The notes beneath the pieces were generated by a model. The model saw only the letters and a list, made by a program, of their open reading frames with translations, ran no database searches and was not told the DNA's origin. Shown here one piece after another: positions 1 to 13,242 of a stretch of DNA of 64,000 nt. The stretch is from positions 26,909,501 to 26,973,500 of the forward strand of contig NC_091677.1 in NCBI RefSeq assembly GCF_042453785.1, given 5' to 3'. This DNA is from Malus domestica. Taxonomy: Eukaryota > Streptophyta > Magnoliopsida > Rosales > Rosaceae. Every line of letters starts with the position of its first letter. The stretch's first letter is position 1. The position numbers and the translations under genes are program-made.

Positions 1-40
1 AGAAGCACACAAAATGGATCTATGTGAAAATGTGAATTGT

Positions 41-154
41 AGTACTAGGATGGGTGACCTCCTGGGAAGTCCTCGTGTTGCATCCCCCCCACCTCTTCTC
101 CCAGACCCTGCGTAAAGCGGGAGCCTTGTGCACTGGGTACGACCTTTTTTTTTT
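41..154 (+). mobile_element. SINE-like fragment: 5S rRNA 3' part joined to an Au-SINE-like 3' tail
   Basis: Positions 41-86 match the last ~46 nt of plant 5S rRNA (AGTACTAGGATGGGTGACCT onward to GTTGCATCCC). They run straight into a C-rich joint and then a segment (about 91-144) resembling the conserved 3' end of plant Au-type SINEs (GGGAGCCTTGTGCACTGGGT), ending in a T run. The 5' half of 5S is absent, so this is not a functional rRNA gene. It lies in an intron of the BRIZ-like gene. It could be a 5S-headed SINE, a Cassandra-like fragment next to a SINE tail, or a template-switch product. Confidence 0.55.
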
Positions 155-195
155 GTCTTGAACATGTAGATTTCTAACTTAACCTTGTTTTACAG

Positions 196-3100
196 AGAGA
201 CTGGACCAAGATATGGAAGGAATCCTCACGACTATTTGCAATCATTCATTTCATTGTTCCTGCATTTCAAAATGGACAGATTCTTCATGTCCTGTAAGTA
301 TTTTTGCAAGTTCTTTCAACTTATTATTTTTTCCCCTTTAATATTTGTGTTTTTGTGCCTGATTGTGTCCTGTAAGTAATTTTGGAGTTCCCTCTTTTTT
401 TTCCCTGTTCTTTTTTGTGCAAGACCATGTTCAGAAGTTAGCACACTAAATAGATTGGACCTCCTTTTCATTTCATTCCCCTTCCCTAGCATGCTATATC
501 ACATGCTTGTTTCTAGGATTATAAGACTCGCAATCCACCCTATGTACAAAGTGATGGAACTCGATCAAAGTTTTCCAGCATTATGCATTGTTCCCTGTGA
601 ACAATGTATGTTTAGATTATTATTTGAATATAATGCCCTTGACATAAAGTTCATAGGTTCTTTCCACTTCATATCCTCTTTTTCAAGCACCATGAATTCT
701 GCTTCTGCCATGGGGAATTATTTCTAGGAGTGGGAGAGGTCGTGAGTAAAAATCAAGTTGGCAACCCTCTTTCACAATGTTAAAATCCTCACGTTGATAA
801 GTGTGTATATTGTATTTGATTCATGGAAGTTGAAACAGGTGACTATATCAAATCTCCTCTCCCAGGGTAGTTAGACCCAGGCTAGGGCTCCTGTTGCAGT
901 TAGTTCTTCAAAAGGACTGTAATTGGTGAAAGTTTAATCTATGAAGGGGTAGTATCAAACAAAAAATATGAAAATCTACTGATGTAGACATAGTCCATCA
1001 TATAATTTCTATGAAACGGTTTCTACCTTCTTCAAGGGAAAATGCATATTCTTTTATTTTTTGCCTATCACTCTAGTAGTAGATAGACAAATATGCTAAT
1101 GGAAGATGTCTCTTTCTATGCCTCTGTAATTAGACTGTCTTTTGCAGGCCATCTTCCCTCTTCAACCCTCTTATGAGGGTTACAATAAAATAAAAGTTAA
1201 GGGTCCTTACCCTTAGGATCCATCTAGAATTGCTTTTGATGCTTTTGAACATGCACAGTGAAAGGTAAAAAAATCAATTAACTTATATAGTAGTAATACA
1301 TGAATTCTTTGGGAGTTTACCATGTATATCACACCTGCCAATTTTCTACCTCTGCTGGGTATTTATTCCCCAGTTATGTATTAGCCCTCTCTATTATTGA
1401 CAAAGGATCATTCACAAAAGTCAAAAGCGGAAACCAGTGATAGTAGAAGAGAGCAAAAAGATTACAGTGAGACTCTATAATTACAGTAGGACCTTATAAT
1501 TACACTACAAAGGATGCTTATAAAGAAACCAAATCGTGCAAGTGGTGAAGCAGTTAGAGCCAAAAAAAATAAAATAAAGCACGTTGAGAAACTCACTTAT
1601 CCAAGTACGTTGTAAAAATCCTTAAAAATAGATGTTCCCATTTGTGATAGATAAAAGGTAAAGATCTGCATGAATCATGACTTGTGACAGGATACATCTA
1701 ACCTGTACTGATGCTTAGGAGGTGGTGAACCTATATGATCAGTTCTCTTTGTAGCCAAGCCATGGTTAAATTAGAGTCTATGATTTGGCTACAGCTTTCT
1801 TACTACAGATTGTTGCACTTTCCTGCTAGATTTTGCTTGGTTAATAAATAGTTGCAAATGACTTTACAAGGTACGTACTAAATATTTATCGACTTGTCTA
1901 CCACATGTTATGACAGGTATGTCGATATTGTCAGCAACAGCCTGAAAAGTCCAACTGTTTTCTTTGTCAAACTTCTGAGAATCTCTGGATGTGTGTTATC
2001 TGTGGCTTTGTTGGTTGTGGGAGGTAACAATTCTCCGCTTGACCATTACCCTCTTATTTTTATTATCACTTTTGGCCAAAAAAATAAAGATTTCTAGCTC
2101 AGGTATGTATTTTCATCATACATTTTGCTTGCTAAAAAATTTGATGTAGGTATAAAGAAGGACATGCAATAAGGCATTGGAAAGAAACAGAACATTGTTA
2201 TTCTCTTGAATTGGAAACACAACGTGTGTGGGATTATGCTGGAGACAATTATGTTCACCGCCTAATTCAATCCAAAACTGATGGGAAATTGGTTGAATTG
2301 AATTCACCTTTTATTGGATGTCAAAGTTGTGACTGCGTAGATTCTGAATACAGTGAGGCACTTTTGAACAGTAAAGTAGAAGCTGTAATGATTTTACCCT
2401 TCATGTCACTTAATACAGGCCATAGTTATACTATTATGTTCTTTGTAATTTGAATTTCTCACATTGTGTACCATTATATGCAGATTGTTAATGAATACAA
2501 TGAACTGCTTGCTACTCAACTTGAGAACCAAAAAGTGGTAAGCTGAATTTTCTTATTCCTTGCAAATAGTTTTCTGTTTAAACTTATTTAAGGTGACATT
2601 TAATGTTTCACTGTACACTGATGCTATTTGGATTTCAGTATTTTGAGTCGTTACTTCAAGAAGTTAAAGAAGGAACTGAACAAGAAATTTCTAATGCTGT
2701 GGAGAAGGCTGTTCCACTAAAGAAATTGCAGGCCAAGCTGGACAGGTGTGTAAAAGAGAAGAAATTTCTTGATGATGTAAGTGCAAACCTCTTGTACTTC
2801 TAGAGTAGACTTGAGAATCTCAATGTGCTTTTTAGTGGGTCATTTTTTTTCAGTAATCTTGCAATCTAAAGATCGTTTTTCTTCTACATGCAGCTTAATG
2901 AAAACCTTTTAAAAAACCAGGAGATTTGGAAAGCAAAGATACTTGAATCTGAAGAGAGGTATTGATTTGTCCCCCTCGTTCTTGTTTTCTTTGTATTTTC
3001 CCATCATCGTAAGTTCAGTGACTTGATGTGATAGTAAGCAATTTGACCTTTGATTTGTTTTTACTTGGACCTGGATATACATCTTCAAGTTTATATTCTC

Positions 3101-3858
3101 TCTTTGGATTTTATGCCTTATTGTCGTTGATATGAAGCTAAAAATTTTCTCACGGTTGGATGCCCCACCAATTTTGAATGGCTCCATTTTATATTGTCAG
3201 AGTTTAAGATTTTGGCACTATCAAAATGGAGGCAACGTAGAGATCCGGGTTATATTGTCCACAAATAGTTGTCTGATCACAATAAGGAGACCATAAATAT
3301 TGTGATCCCATGGCCTACCCTTTAACATCTCAGTAAATTTGCTGAAACATTTTGTAGATGTTCCGGAGATGGTGTAAATTTATATGCTGTTGTTTTTCTG
3401 CTATTATTGCGTAATTGGTCCCCATGCCTTGTACTTTCAGGGAGAGAAAGACTTTGAAACTAAGGGACGATAAAATTAGCGACTTAGAAGAGCAGGTGAT
3501 ATAAAATTTTCACCTTTCGTTTTTGATATACAATTTTTACTGCTCGATAGCTTTTGGTTGTGTCCAGCCTTAATATTTTAGACTATGCCTAAACTAACGC
3601 GACTTCCATTGTTAAATTCTCACCATTTTGCAGCTTGGGAATTTGATGATGTACCTTGAGGCTGGGAAGACGGTGGAGCAGCTATCAACATCAGATGAAA
3701 TAAAGGATGGGACTGCCTTGCCAGTATCGGTGGAGCCACCACAGCCATCAGTACGGAATGAAATTGGTGATGCCACTGTCACTTCTCCGGAAGTTTCCAA
3801 TGAATGTATAGAAGAGGGCTCAAAGACTAATAACAGGAGGAGGAGACGCCAAGGTTGA
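196..3858 (+). CDS. BRAP2-type RING/ZnF-UBP E3 ubiquitin ligase (BRIZ family), 3' eight exons
   Basis: The C-terminal part of a BRIZ1/BRIZ2-like protein, an Arabidopsis family of RING E3 ligases acting as a heteromer in germination. Exons read as 196-293, 1917-2023, 2150-2384, 2484-2537, 2639-2776, 2894-2958, 3441-3495 and 3634-3858, all GT/AG with matching phases. Exon 1 gives the second half of a RING finger ([13 protein letters not shown], then SSCPVCRYC across the splice). Exons 2-3 give the ZnF-UBP domain ([40 protein letters not shown]). Exons 4-8 are a charged coiled coil with [12 protein letters not shown], ending in an Arg-rich tail (NNRRRRRQG). No stops or frameshifts are seen. The upstream exons with the BRAP2 RNA-binding-like domain lie outside the window. 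Assignment to BRIZ1 versus BRIZ2 is not settled. Confidence 0.93.
294..1916 (+). other. Long intron of the BRIZ-like gene, no feature seen
   Basis: AT-rich sequence between the RING-half exon and the exon that opens with the last RING cysteines and the ZnF-UBP. It is bounded by GTAAGT and a GACAG acceptor. Two short open frames inside it (185-379 overlaps the exon; 455-727) match nothing I recognise and have no splice logic. Confidence 0.6.
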
Positions 3859-4608
3859 AGGAACGATGCGTTACTCTTGTTCCATTTCACGAGCTGCTTC
3901 CATTTCGTAGGTTATGTGTCAACTAGAGTGCCCGGTTTTTTCTGCTCTAGTTTTTTAAGGCCAAGTTGTGTACGGTAAGGGGGATACCGGCTTGCTTAGT
4001 CACAAAATTATGTTGATGGGTGATGGTTATTGAAAATTTCTGCATTCTCATTCCTCCAAAACAATGCTCAAACGGTCCTTTACCCGGCTTTTGATGGTGA
4101 CCGGTAAAGGGGGATCGATACTTACTTGTACAAATGATGTTAAGAGGATTTGTATTACAAATTTGTGTATATGATTACTCACAACACTACTTAAACGCCC
4201 ACTTTGTCCAAGTTATCGTAAAGTTTGGTTTTTAATAGGGGTGGTTCTTTGACACCATTTTTTATAAACGTTTTTGTGGGGTAGACTATGTAAAGTATTT
4301 TACCGATGTTAAAAATTGTATAAATCGTTGAAATACATAACTAATTAACCGCAATAAAAATGTGTGTCAAAAGTTGTGAAAATTATAGGGAGAGATTTCC
4401 GAGTTTGAGTACAAAGGGACGGACGCATGTTTGTTGTTTTTCCCTTGCGTTGCGTGTCTGCCACTTGAACCATCCAGAATGACCTACCACTCTTTTGTGA
4501 TGTTGTGAGCAACCAACCCCACAGGATTTGGATCTTCTGAAGCCAATTGGCAATCAGATATCAAATTATCAATAAAAAGGTTTTCTAATTTCTGTACCGA
4601 CCAAAAAA
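3859..4608. other. BRIZ-like 3' UTR and intergenic spacer
   Basis: Starts right after the BRIZ-like stop codon; the 3' UTR probably runs a few hundred bases. Around 3965-4140 there is a weak direct duplication centred on CGGTAAGGGGGAT and CGGTAAAGGGGGAT. Nothing else is recognisable before the next gene's leader. Confidence 0.5.
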
Positions 4609-4633
4609 TGAAGAGAAGAAGAAGAAGAAGAAT
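4609..4633 (+). repeat. (GAA)n microsatellite in or next to the FBL14 leader
   Basis: An uninterrupted GAAGAGAAGAAGAAGAAGAA-type run just upstream of the CT-rich leader of the F-box gene. GAA/CT tracts are common in plant 5' UTRs. Confidence 0.8.
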
Positions 4634-4639
4634 GGTTAG

Positions 4640-5647
4640 ATTTCCATCTTCCTCCGCCTTCCTTAATCCTTAGCACCATCATCATCGTCATCTTTGTCTC
4701 TCCGCTTCTGTCCGAATTATATGGTAAGATCTCTTACGTTTCCTCTCAATTCCTCGGAGATTAACCTTAATTAAGCTGAATCTTTGAAGGAAATTAATGT
4801 GTCCCCCTTTTTTTGTGTACCTTGTATTGTTCGATTTACTGTTATTTGCTTGAATCTGTCTCTCTTCTTGTATTATTGTTCTTGCATTTGCATGATTAAC
4901 GGTTAATTGTCAAATTATTTTGATATATTTTTTTTGTTTAATTTGTGAAAATTGTGTGGGTTGTCTTTTGGTCTTATGGGCAAATGGAATATCATCACCT
5001 TGGTTCGATCAAGTAAAGAAAGTATAACTTTTTATTTTATGGGTTTTCTGAATTAATTAGGGACATCAATAATTTGTCGGACATGGAAGTTCTGAGCTGA
5101 ACAATCATCTTTGGGTGATTAAATATTTCGCCGTTCGATATTGGGGAATTTGCTTTCTGTGGTTGGTTGATTCGTCGATCGTGGACAACCGGTTTGTTGG
5201 GTTTCCCTGGATTTTGTTCTTGAGTCTGTAAATTCTAAGCAGGAAACTAAAACTTCGTATCAAATAATTGTTAGTTTTATGTTATTTCGTTACAGAAACT
5301 GTGTTCGAAGAACCTAGTTTGTTGGTATCTGTGCTATTTGAATGGCTTCCGTGTCAGTCAGGGTGTTTGGATGAACTGCTTGCATTTTCTTTTCAATTCA
5401 TCAAAAAACGGGAGAGCGCACATGTGAGAAATTCTCATCAGTGTTTATGCAAATTCAGATTTTCATTTCAAGTTTTTGAAAGAGAGATATCTTCTTGTTT
5501 TAACCAGCATCTACCGAGGTTTTATTATATGCATTCCTGTACCAAGTTACCTTTGTCTCCGTATTGGACTAAAATTTATCGTATTGGTTTTTGTTGTGAT
5601 ATCAGGTGGTGCAAATCTATTTTAAAGAGGGAAATTTGTGAGTTTTG
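4640..5647 (+). promoter_or_regulatory. FBL14 5' leader with an 882 bp intron and a spliced uORF
   Basis: A CT-rich leader ends at ATG|GTAAGAT (donor at 4724). The acceptor ATATCAG ends at 5605, then a short stretch leads to the main start. The ATG at 4721-4723 is the last codon of the leader exon. After splicing it reads 11 more sense codons (from 5606) and a TGA ending at 5641, six bases before the main ATG at 5648. This makes a 12-residue uORF whose start and body are in different exons. The transcription start is inferred; I did not find a convincing TATA box. Confidence 0.5.
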
Positions 5648-7051
5648 ATGGATTTTCTGCCGGACCAGTTATTATGGGAGATCTTGAGCAGGATTAAGAA
5701 AACCACTGACCGAAACTCTGTTTCTTTGGCATGTAAGCGCCTGCACGGATTGGATAATGAACAGAGACAATCTCTTCGGGTTGGTTGTGGATTAGACCCT
5801 GCAAATGAAGCTTTGACATCTCTCTGCAGTAGGTTTGCTAACTTGACAAGGGTCGAGATAACTTATGCCGGTTGGATGTCCAAACTAGGAAAGCAGTTGG
5901 ATGACCAAGGGCTTCTTATTCTTTCCAACTACTGTCCTTCTCTGGTGGATCTCACATTAAGCTACTGCACATTCATCACGGATGTGGGTATCCGTCACTT
6001 GTCTTCTTGCTCAAAACTTTCAGCTTTGAAGTTGAATTTCAACGCAAGGATAACTGGATGTGGCATATTATCTGTTGTTGTGGGCTGCAAGAACCTCACT
6101 ACCCTCCATCTTATCCGATGCTTAAATATTAGCAGTTTTGAGTGGCTTGAATATCTTGGAAAGCTTGAAACTCTCGAAGATCTCTCAATTAAGAATTGCA
6201 GAGCTATTGGGGAGGGTGATTTGATTAAGCTAGGTTCCAGTTGGAAAAAATTAAAATGCTTGCAATTTGAGGTTGATGTTAATTACAGATATATGAAAGT
6301 TTATGATCGTTTAGCTGTGGATCGATGGCAAAAGCAGTGGGTCCCATGTGATAATATGGTGGAACTTAGCTTGGTAAATTGCATCATCAGCCCGGGGCGG
6401 GGGCTTGCTTGTGTACTGGGGAAGTGCAAGAATTTGGAGAAGATTCACTTGGACATGTGTGTTGGGGTAAGGGACTGTGACATCATAGGCTTAGCCCAAA
6501 AGTCAAAAAATCTTCGGTCCATTTTCCTTCGCGTTCCGTCAGATTTCTCACTTCCTCTTTTGATGAATAACCCATTGAGATTAACTGATGAATGTCTAAA
6601 AGCCGTGGCGCAGAACTGTTCGATGCTTGAATCTGTCAGGATATCTTACTCCGACGGGGAGTTCCCTTCTTTTTCCTCATTTACATTAGATGGAATCCTC
6701 AATTTGATTCAGAAGTGCCCTGTGCGGGAACTTGCTTTTGACCAAGTGTATTCCTTTAATGATGTTGGTATGGAAGCTCTTTGCTTGGCTCTGCATCTGG
6801 AGACCTTGGAGCTAATCAGATGCCAAGAGATAAGCGATGAGGGGCTGCAGCTCGTGGGCCAGTTTCCCCGGTTGTCCATTTTGCGTTTAATCAAGTGTTT
6901 AGGGGTTTCTGATGATGGGTTGAAGCCGCTTGCAGGGTCATACAAATTGGAATTGTTAGCTGTGGAAGATTGTCCTCAAATTTCTGAAAGAGGAGTTCTT
7001 GGAGCTGCGAAGTCCGTATCTTTCAGACAAGACTTGTCATGGATGTATTGA
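5648..7051 (+). CDS. FBL14: F-box/LRR-repeat protein 14-like (SCF substrate adaptor)
   Basis: Intact 467-residue, single-exon protein. An N-terminal F-box (about residues 1-45; MDFLPDQLLWEILSRI, SLACKRLHGLDNEQR) would bind SKP1/ASK in an SCF ubiquitin ligase. The rest is AMN1-type leucine-rich repeats with recurrent cysteine-ending units (LTLSYCTFITDVGIRHL, LIRCLNISS, LSIKNCRAIGEGDL, LELIRCQEISDEGLQL, LAVEDCPQISERGV). Length and sequence, down to the C-terminus QDLSWMY, agree closely with what I recall of Arabidopsis At1g80570. The start at 5648 is chosen because it opens the F-box; an in-frame TTG just upstream is ignored. The substrate is unknown. It lies about 2 kb upstream of an acetylornithine aminotransferase relic, as in Arabidopsis. 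Confidence 0.95.
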   Translation: MDFLPDQLLWEILSRIKKTTDRNSVSLACKRLHGLDNEQRQSLRVGCGLDPANEALTSLCSRFANLTRVEITYAGWMSKLGKQLDDQGLLILSNYCPSLVDLTLSYCTFITDVGIRHLSSCSKLSALKLNFNARITGCGILSVVVGCKNLTTLHLIRCLNISSFEWLEYLGKLETLEDLSIKNCRAIGEGDLIKLGSSWKKLKCLQFEVDVNYRYMKVYDRLAVDRWQKQWVPCDNMVELSLVNCIISPGRGLACVLGKCKNLEKIHLDMCVGVRDCDIIGLAQKSKNLRSIFLRVPSDFSLPLLMNNPLRLTDECLKAVAQNCSMLESVRISYSDGEFPSFSSFTLDGILNLIQKCPVRELAFDQVYSFNDVGMEALCLALHLETLELIRCQEISDEGLQLVGQFPRLSILRLIKCLGVSDDGLKPLAGSYKLELLAVEDCPQISERGVLGAAKSVSFRQDLSWMY

Positions 7052-8036
7052 GCTTGTTACCACCTGACCGGATCAGATTTGCCTTAAGTATCAAGGTCGG
7101 TATCGGCAGTGTGGTTTCTGCAACCATTAATATATCCAGATTCCAGAATGCAGATGTAATATTGATATATTTATATGGCTTATTACTGTAAAGTGTTCAA
7201 TTGTGAATGTTACGTTTGTAATGAATTGTTGGCATAAATTATTGCTCTGAATCTCTGATGTATTTGCCTTCACTGATAGCCAAGTTATGAAATTTCAGTT
7301 GTGAGATGCATATTGTGCTACCATTTGGAAAAGTGCTTTTGCCCTTGCTATGAGGTAAATGTCCGTTATAGTCATTCAATTTATGGGCAAATTGCACTGA
7401 TTCTCCCCTGATGGAGCCAGACTTTTATGATATGGATTCACTGCTATCGTGACGTCATAAGTTAATAGAACAATGCTATCGTGACGTCTTAAGTTAATAG
7501 AACAATGCTATCTTGACGTATTTAGTTAATAGAATAAGGCAATGTAGAGGGAGTCGTACAAATGACTTTGTATCAGTAGGAAGAAGGTCTGGAGTCGCAG
7601 CCTTGCGTTCACTCAAGTACGACTCAGATAGCAATCATCGTGTGGTGGAGATCGTTCACTGTGGGGTTGTGGGTGGTTGTTTAACAATGGGATCAGGGTT
7701 TAAAAGAAACACCACGATGCTGGAACAAGGAAGAGTTTTAAACTTAGGGCAATAAGTCTTTTTAAATCCAATTTTGGTTATTTTTATAAACATTAGAAAA
7801 TGAGATATTTCAATAGGTAGTCTTTAAAATGGCTACTTACTAAATTTCCCTTTTTTTTCTTCTCCTCACTAACCACCTTTCCCCTTTTCTTGCATCATTC
7901 GCTTCTACAAATAGGCAATTTTTATTAGTGTTGTAAAAGCAGTGTGAATGTCCACTATAAAAAGTCGTGTGAGTATCCACTTGAAGACTGTGGACATCAA
8001 GTCATTGAGAATTTTTTAGTTGTAACGGGAACACGG
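7052..8036. other. FBL14 3' UTR and intergenic spacer
   Basis: Probable 3' UTR to about 7160, then AT-rich spacer. It holds the 32 bp triple repeat listed separately and an 80-codon open frame (7513-7755) that I do not recognise and do not call. Confidence 0.5.
7443..7538 (+). repeat. Three tandem 32 bp units containing TGACG
   Basis: Units at 7443-7474, 7475-7506 and 7507-7538, each of the form GCTATCGTGACGTC...GAACAAT. Copies 1 and 2 are near identical and copy 3 is diverged. Each carries TGACG, and the first has a full TGACGTCA palindrome (7450-7457), the core bound by TGA-type bZIP factors. Confidence 0.8.
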
Positions 8037-8145
8037 ATGGTACACCACGTGTTTTTATGCAAGTGGTGGAAAGTTTTAATTTTTAAGTTATTAACCCTTT
8101 AACACACATAACCCACCATTTATATAGGGACACGTGGTGTACCAC
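8037..8145. mobile_element. Short foldback MITE
   Basis: About 109 bp with imperfect inverted ends: ATGGTACACCACGTGT on the left and the complement ACACGTGGTGTACCACT on the right. The arms continue for about 30 bp. Both ends include a CACGTG G-box. I could not fix a target duplication, so the superfamily is open. Confidence 0.5.
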
Positions 8146-8593
8146 TTCATATGACGGTCACATTGAAAAATCTCTCAAAGTCATCGGTGGTAGGTTAGCC
8201 ATCTAACTTTTGTATTTAATATTATTGGCTAATGGAAAGGTGGGGTTAAATATAAAAAAGATGGTTAGTGATTTGCCTATAAAACCAAGAGGAGAAGAAA
8301 CAGCAGAGGACATAGAACAAAAATATATCAGTAAGCCATAAGGCTAGAGAGAAGAAAGAAAAATAGTGAGAGTTATCTTGGTACTTTTATTATTTCAAAT
8401 AATTAGAAAGAAACTACTGCTGCTCCGAAGATATAAGCATGCTTGCCAAACTTATTAAATATCGAGTCTTTTTTACTTTATTCTACTACATACATATTCT
8501 CAATTTCATAACAATTGGTTAATTGTCCAGACTCCATAGAAGCTCAGACATAATGGGAACATGACCAATCACACAATGACACAAATATTAAAC

Positions 8594-8776
8594 GGATTTG
8601 GATCATCTCCTGAGCTAATGGAGAGTATCCTCTTGACCAAGTGTTATGGGTCGTTGGATTTTTATCCAACAGCTACAAACAGTTGGGTCCTTTTAAAGTT
8701 ATAATAATTTCATCCAACGGCACATAATACTTAGTCAGAAGGATCTCTCCATTAGCTCAGGAGAGGATCCAAATCC
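8594..8776. mobile_element. Mutator-like MITE with perfect 9 bp target duplication
   Basis: A 183 bp element with long inverted repeats of about 70 bp (GGATTTGGATCATCTCCTGA on the left, its complement with few mismatches on the right). It is flanked on both sides by ATATTAAAC (8585-8593 and 8777-8785). A 9 bp duplication with extended TIRs is the hallmark of MULE-derived MITEs. It sits just upstream of the aminotransferase relic. Confidence 0.9.
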
Positions 8777-9049
8777 ATATTAAACTTGTAAAAGAATGAG
8801 ACCCGCTCCTTCTTTCCCGATATATTCTCCCTTCAACACCGACGTCCAACTAAACATTCCAGATGCATGGATCATGGATGGGACTTCTCTTCACATCTCA
8901 AAGTTTTTATCTGCTTAAACCATACGCGCCTCATACGACAGCGGCTTTGTCCCGCATTCGAAACCCTTCATTCATCTTTACCACCGGATCTCACAGAAAA
9001 CGCTACATAAATCGACGGTTCTGTTGCCGAAAAACAACACGAAGCGCCA

Positions 9050-11610
<2,561 letters not shown>

Positions 11611-12510
11611 AGTTAAATCACCATTTAGTTTTGAGAAGTGATTTTCTCACTCTCTTTTTCTCCTCTACACTCTTCTCTTTCGTCCTAGCCTTTGATTTCA
11701 ATAAATCAAAGGAAAATCAAGGGACAAAACCAAGTGGAGGAGTACAGAAGGAGAAATCGCAAGCGTATGTGAAAATCACTAATGTTTAGTTTTATGTCAG
11801 AAAGATAACCCGTTGATTTTTATTTGCTCCCTGTATATTTAGAGTACAAAATGTAGCCTAGATACACACCACTGGTTCGGAATCCCACATTGGCAGCTTC
11901 TAATCCATGTTAAATCATTCTAATTAGTCGTTGACACCAAAAAAATTATCTAATTAGCCAAACAATCAATCAATATTGTTAACGAAGTCTAAACATGAGT
12001 GACATCAACACTCCAACAAAACTGAATCCATATATACGCAGGATGGATCATAATCTTGCAGCAAGAGGATAAGAAGATCAGTCTAATTCGACGAGGACCA
12101 TACATTCTCTTAAGCACCACTTGATAACTATAAGGACCAAATTAATCGTTTAGATGACATAATTGTCACCCTCTAAAAATATATATACATCACAAAATTC
12201 TTATCCACATACTTACTACTAATGTAAGGACAATACATGACAAATATAAACATTATCATAACTTCCTAACCTAGGAGAGATGCTACTGAGGCGAGGATGA
12301 GAAAAAATCTCACGTGGAGCTGGTCTTGTTAGGTGACAATGTTGGGTGGTAAAAATACAGTTTATAAGATGGATGCACTCAAAGTTAATGAATACACGTT
12401 ATCTTTTTACTAAACTATTTTGTTACTCATCACTAACATATTACAACTTACATGAACCTGCATAGGCACTAAACAATTTATCAAGAAAGCCTTGCTATGC
12501 TGCCGAGTTG
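11611..12510. other. Intergenic spacer
   Basis: Tail of the aminotransferase relic on the left and the 3' side of the minus-strand PGG gene on the right. AT-rich; no gene, repeat or RNA recognised. Confidence 0.5.
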
Positions 12511-12621
12511 CTATTTGCAGAGCTTTTTGTACCCTTCAACCAAAGACCTTAAGATATAGGGTAACACAAATGCAAGGTATATGTAAGAAGAATTGACATT
12601 AGTCTGGTCAGTTATAGCCGC
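12511..12621 (-). pseudogene. C-terminal end of the split PGG-domain membrane-protein gene
   Basis: On the minus strand from 12621 the reading frame gives a hydrophobic helix (YIYLAFVLPYILRSLV) and the end EGYKKLCK, with stop at 12511-12513. This is the usual C-terminus of plant PGG/ankyrin-type membrane proteins. Its upstream half is at 24281-24695, beyond the inserted Tat element. When one copy of the 5 bp target duplication is kept, the two halves are in the same frame. Confidence 0.75.
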
Positions 12622-13136
12622 TGTTTGTACCATACTTGACCAATCCCAAAACTACTGAATACCGATCAACGTTATACCGTCAAGGACTTAAAAGAGTATC
12701 CCTCCAACCAAGAGGTCAATCACAGTGCGACACGTGTCGACATCAGAAGCCAATCATAGCGCGACATGTGTCAACATCAGAAGCCAATCACAACACGACA
12801 TGTGTTAATGTCAGAACAAAGCTAGAAACTTTCTTCTATAAAAGAAGATCATTCTCCCACAATATTTCCTAATGTCATTTGTACTAAATCATTCACTAGT
12901 ACTCACTAAAGGAGAGCTTAAACCTATGTACTTGTGTAAACCCTTCACAATTAATGAGAACTCCTCTACTCTGTGGACGTAGCCAATATGGGTGAACCAC
13001 GTACATCTTGTGTTTGCTTTCTTGTCCCTATCCATTTACATACTTATCCACACTAGTGACCGGAGCAACCTAGTTAAGGTCACAAACTTAACATTTTCTG
13101 TTGTACCAAAGTCCTCACCGATTTTGTGCATCAACA
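12622..13136 (+). repeat. 5' LTR of Tat element 1 (515 bp)
   Basis: Starts TGTTTGTACCATACTTGACC and ends GTGCATCAACA. It has a TATA box TATAAAAG at 12837-12844 and three 34 bp CCAAT/ACATGTG repeats just upstream. The same length as the partner LTR at 23766-24280 and as both LTRs of element 2. Confidence 0.93.
12715..12816 (+). promoter_or_regulatory. Three 34 bp enhancer-like repeats in LTR U3
   Basis: Units at 12715-12748, 12749-12782 and 12783-12816. Each carries (C/T)CAATCA, then a CACGTG-like box (GACACGTGTCG, GACATGTGTCA, GACATGTGTTA), then a TCAGAA end. They lie 20-120 bp upstream of the TATA box, where a U3 enhancer would be. The array recurs in the other three full LTRs. Confidence 0.75.
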
Positions 13137-13160
13137 TTTGGTGCCATCTGTGGGAACGAC
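13137..13160 (+). other. Primer-binding site region of Tat element 1
   Basis: TTTGGTGCCATCTGTGGGAA directly follows the 5' LTR. The element 2 version reads TTTGGCGCCGTATGTGGGAA, so TGGCGCC is the ancestral core. I do not assign the priming tRNA. Confidence 0.7.
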
Positions 13161-13242
13161 ACTTATTCCCACTCTCTTCAGCTTTGTTAAGCTGGTTTCC
13201 ACCATTCGTACACTTTCTTTTGACCAGGCATCCCTCTCCAAC

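Noticed and set aside
41-86. A 5S rRNA gene
   Set aside because: Only the 3' 46 nt match; the first ~73 nt including the main internal promoter elements are missing, and a SINE-like tail follows.
455-727. 90-codon open frame in the BRIZ intron
   Set aside because: No domain, no splice continuity with the BRIZ exons, composition like surrounding intron.
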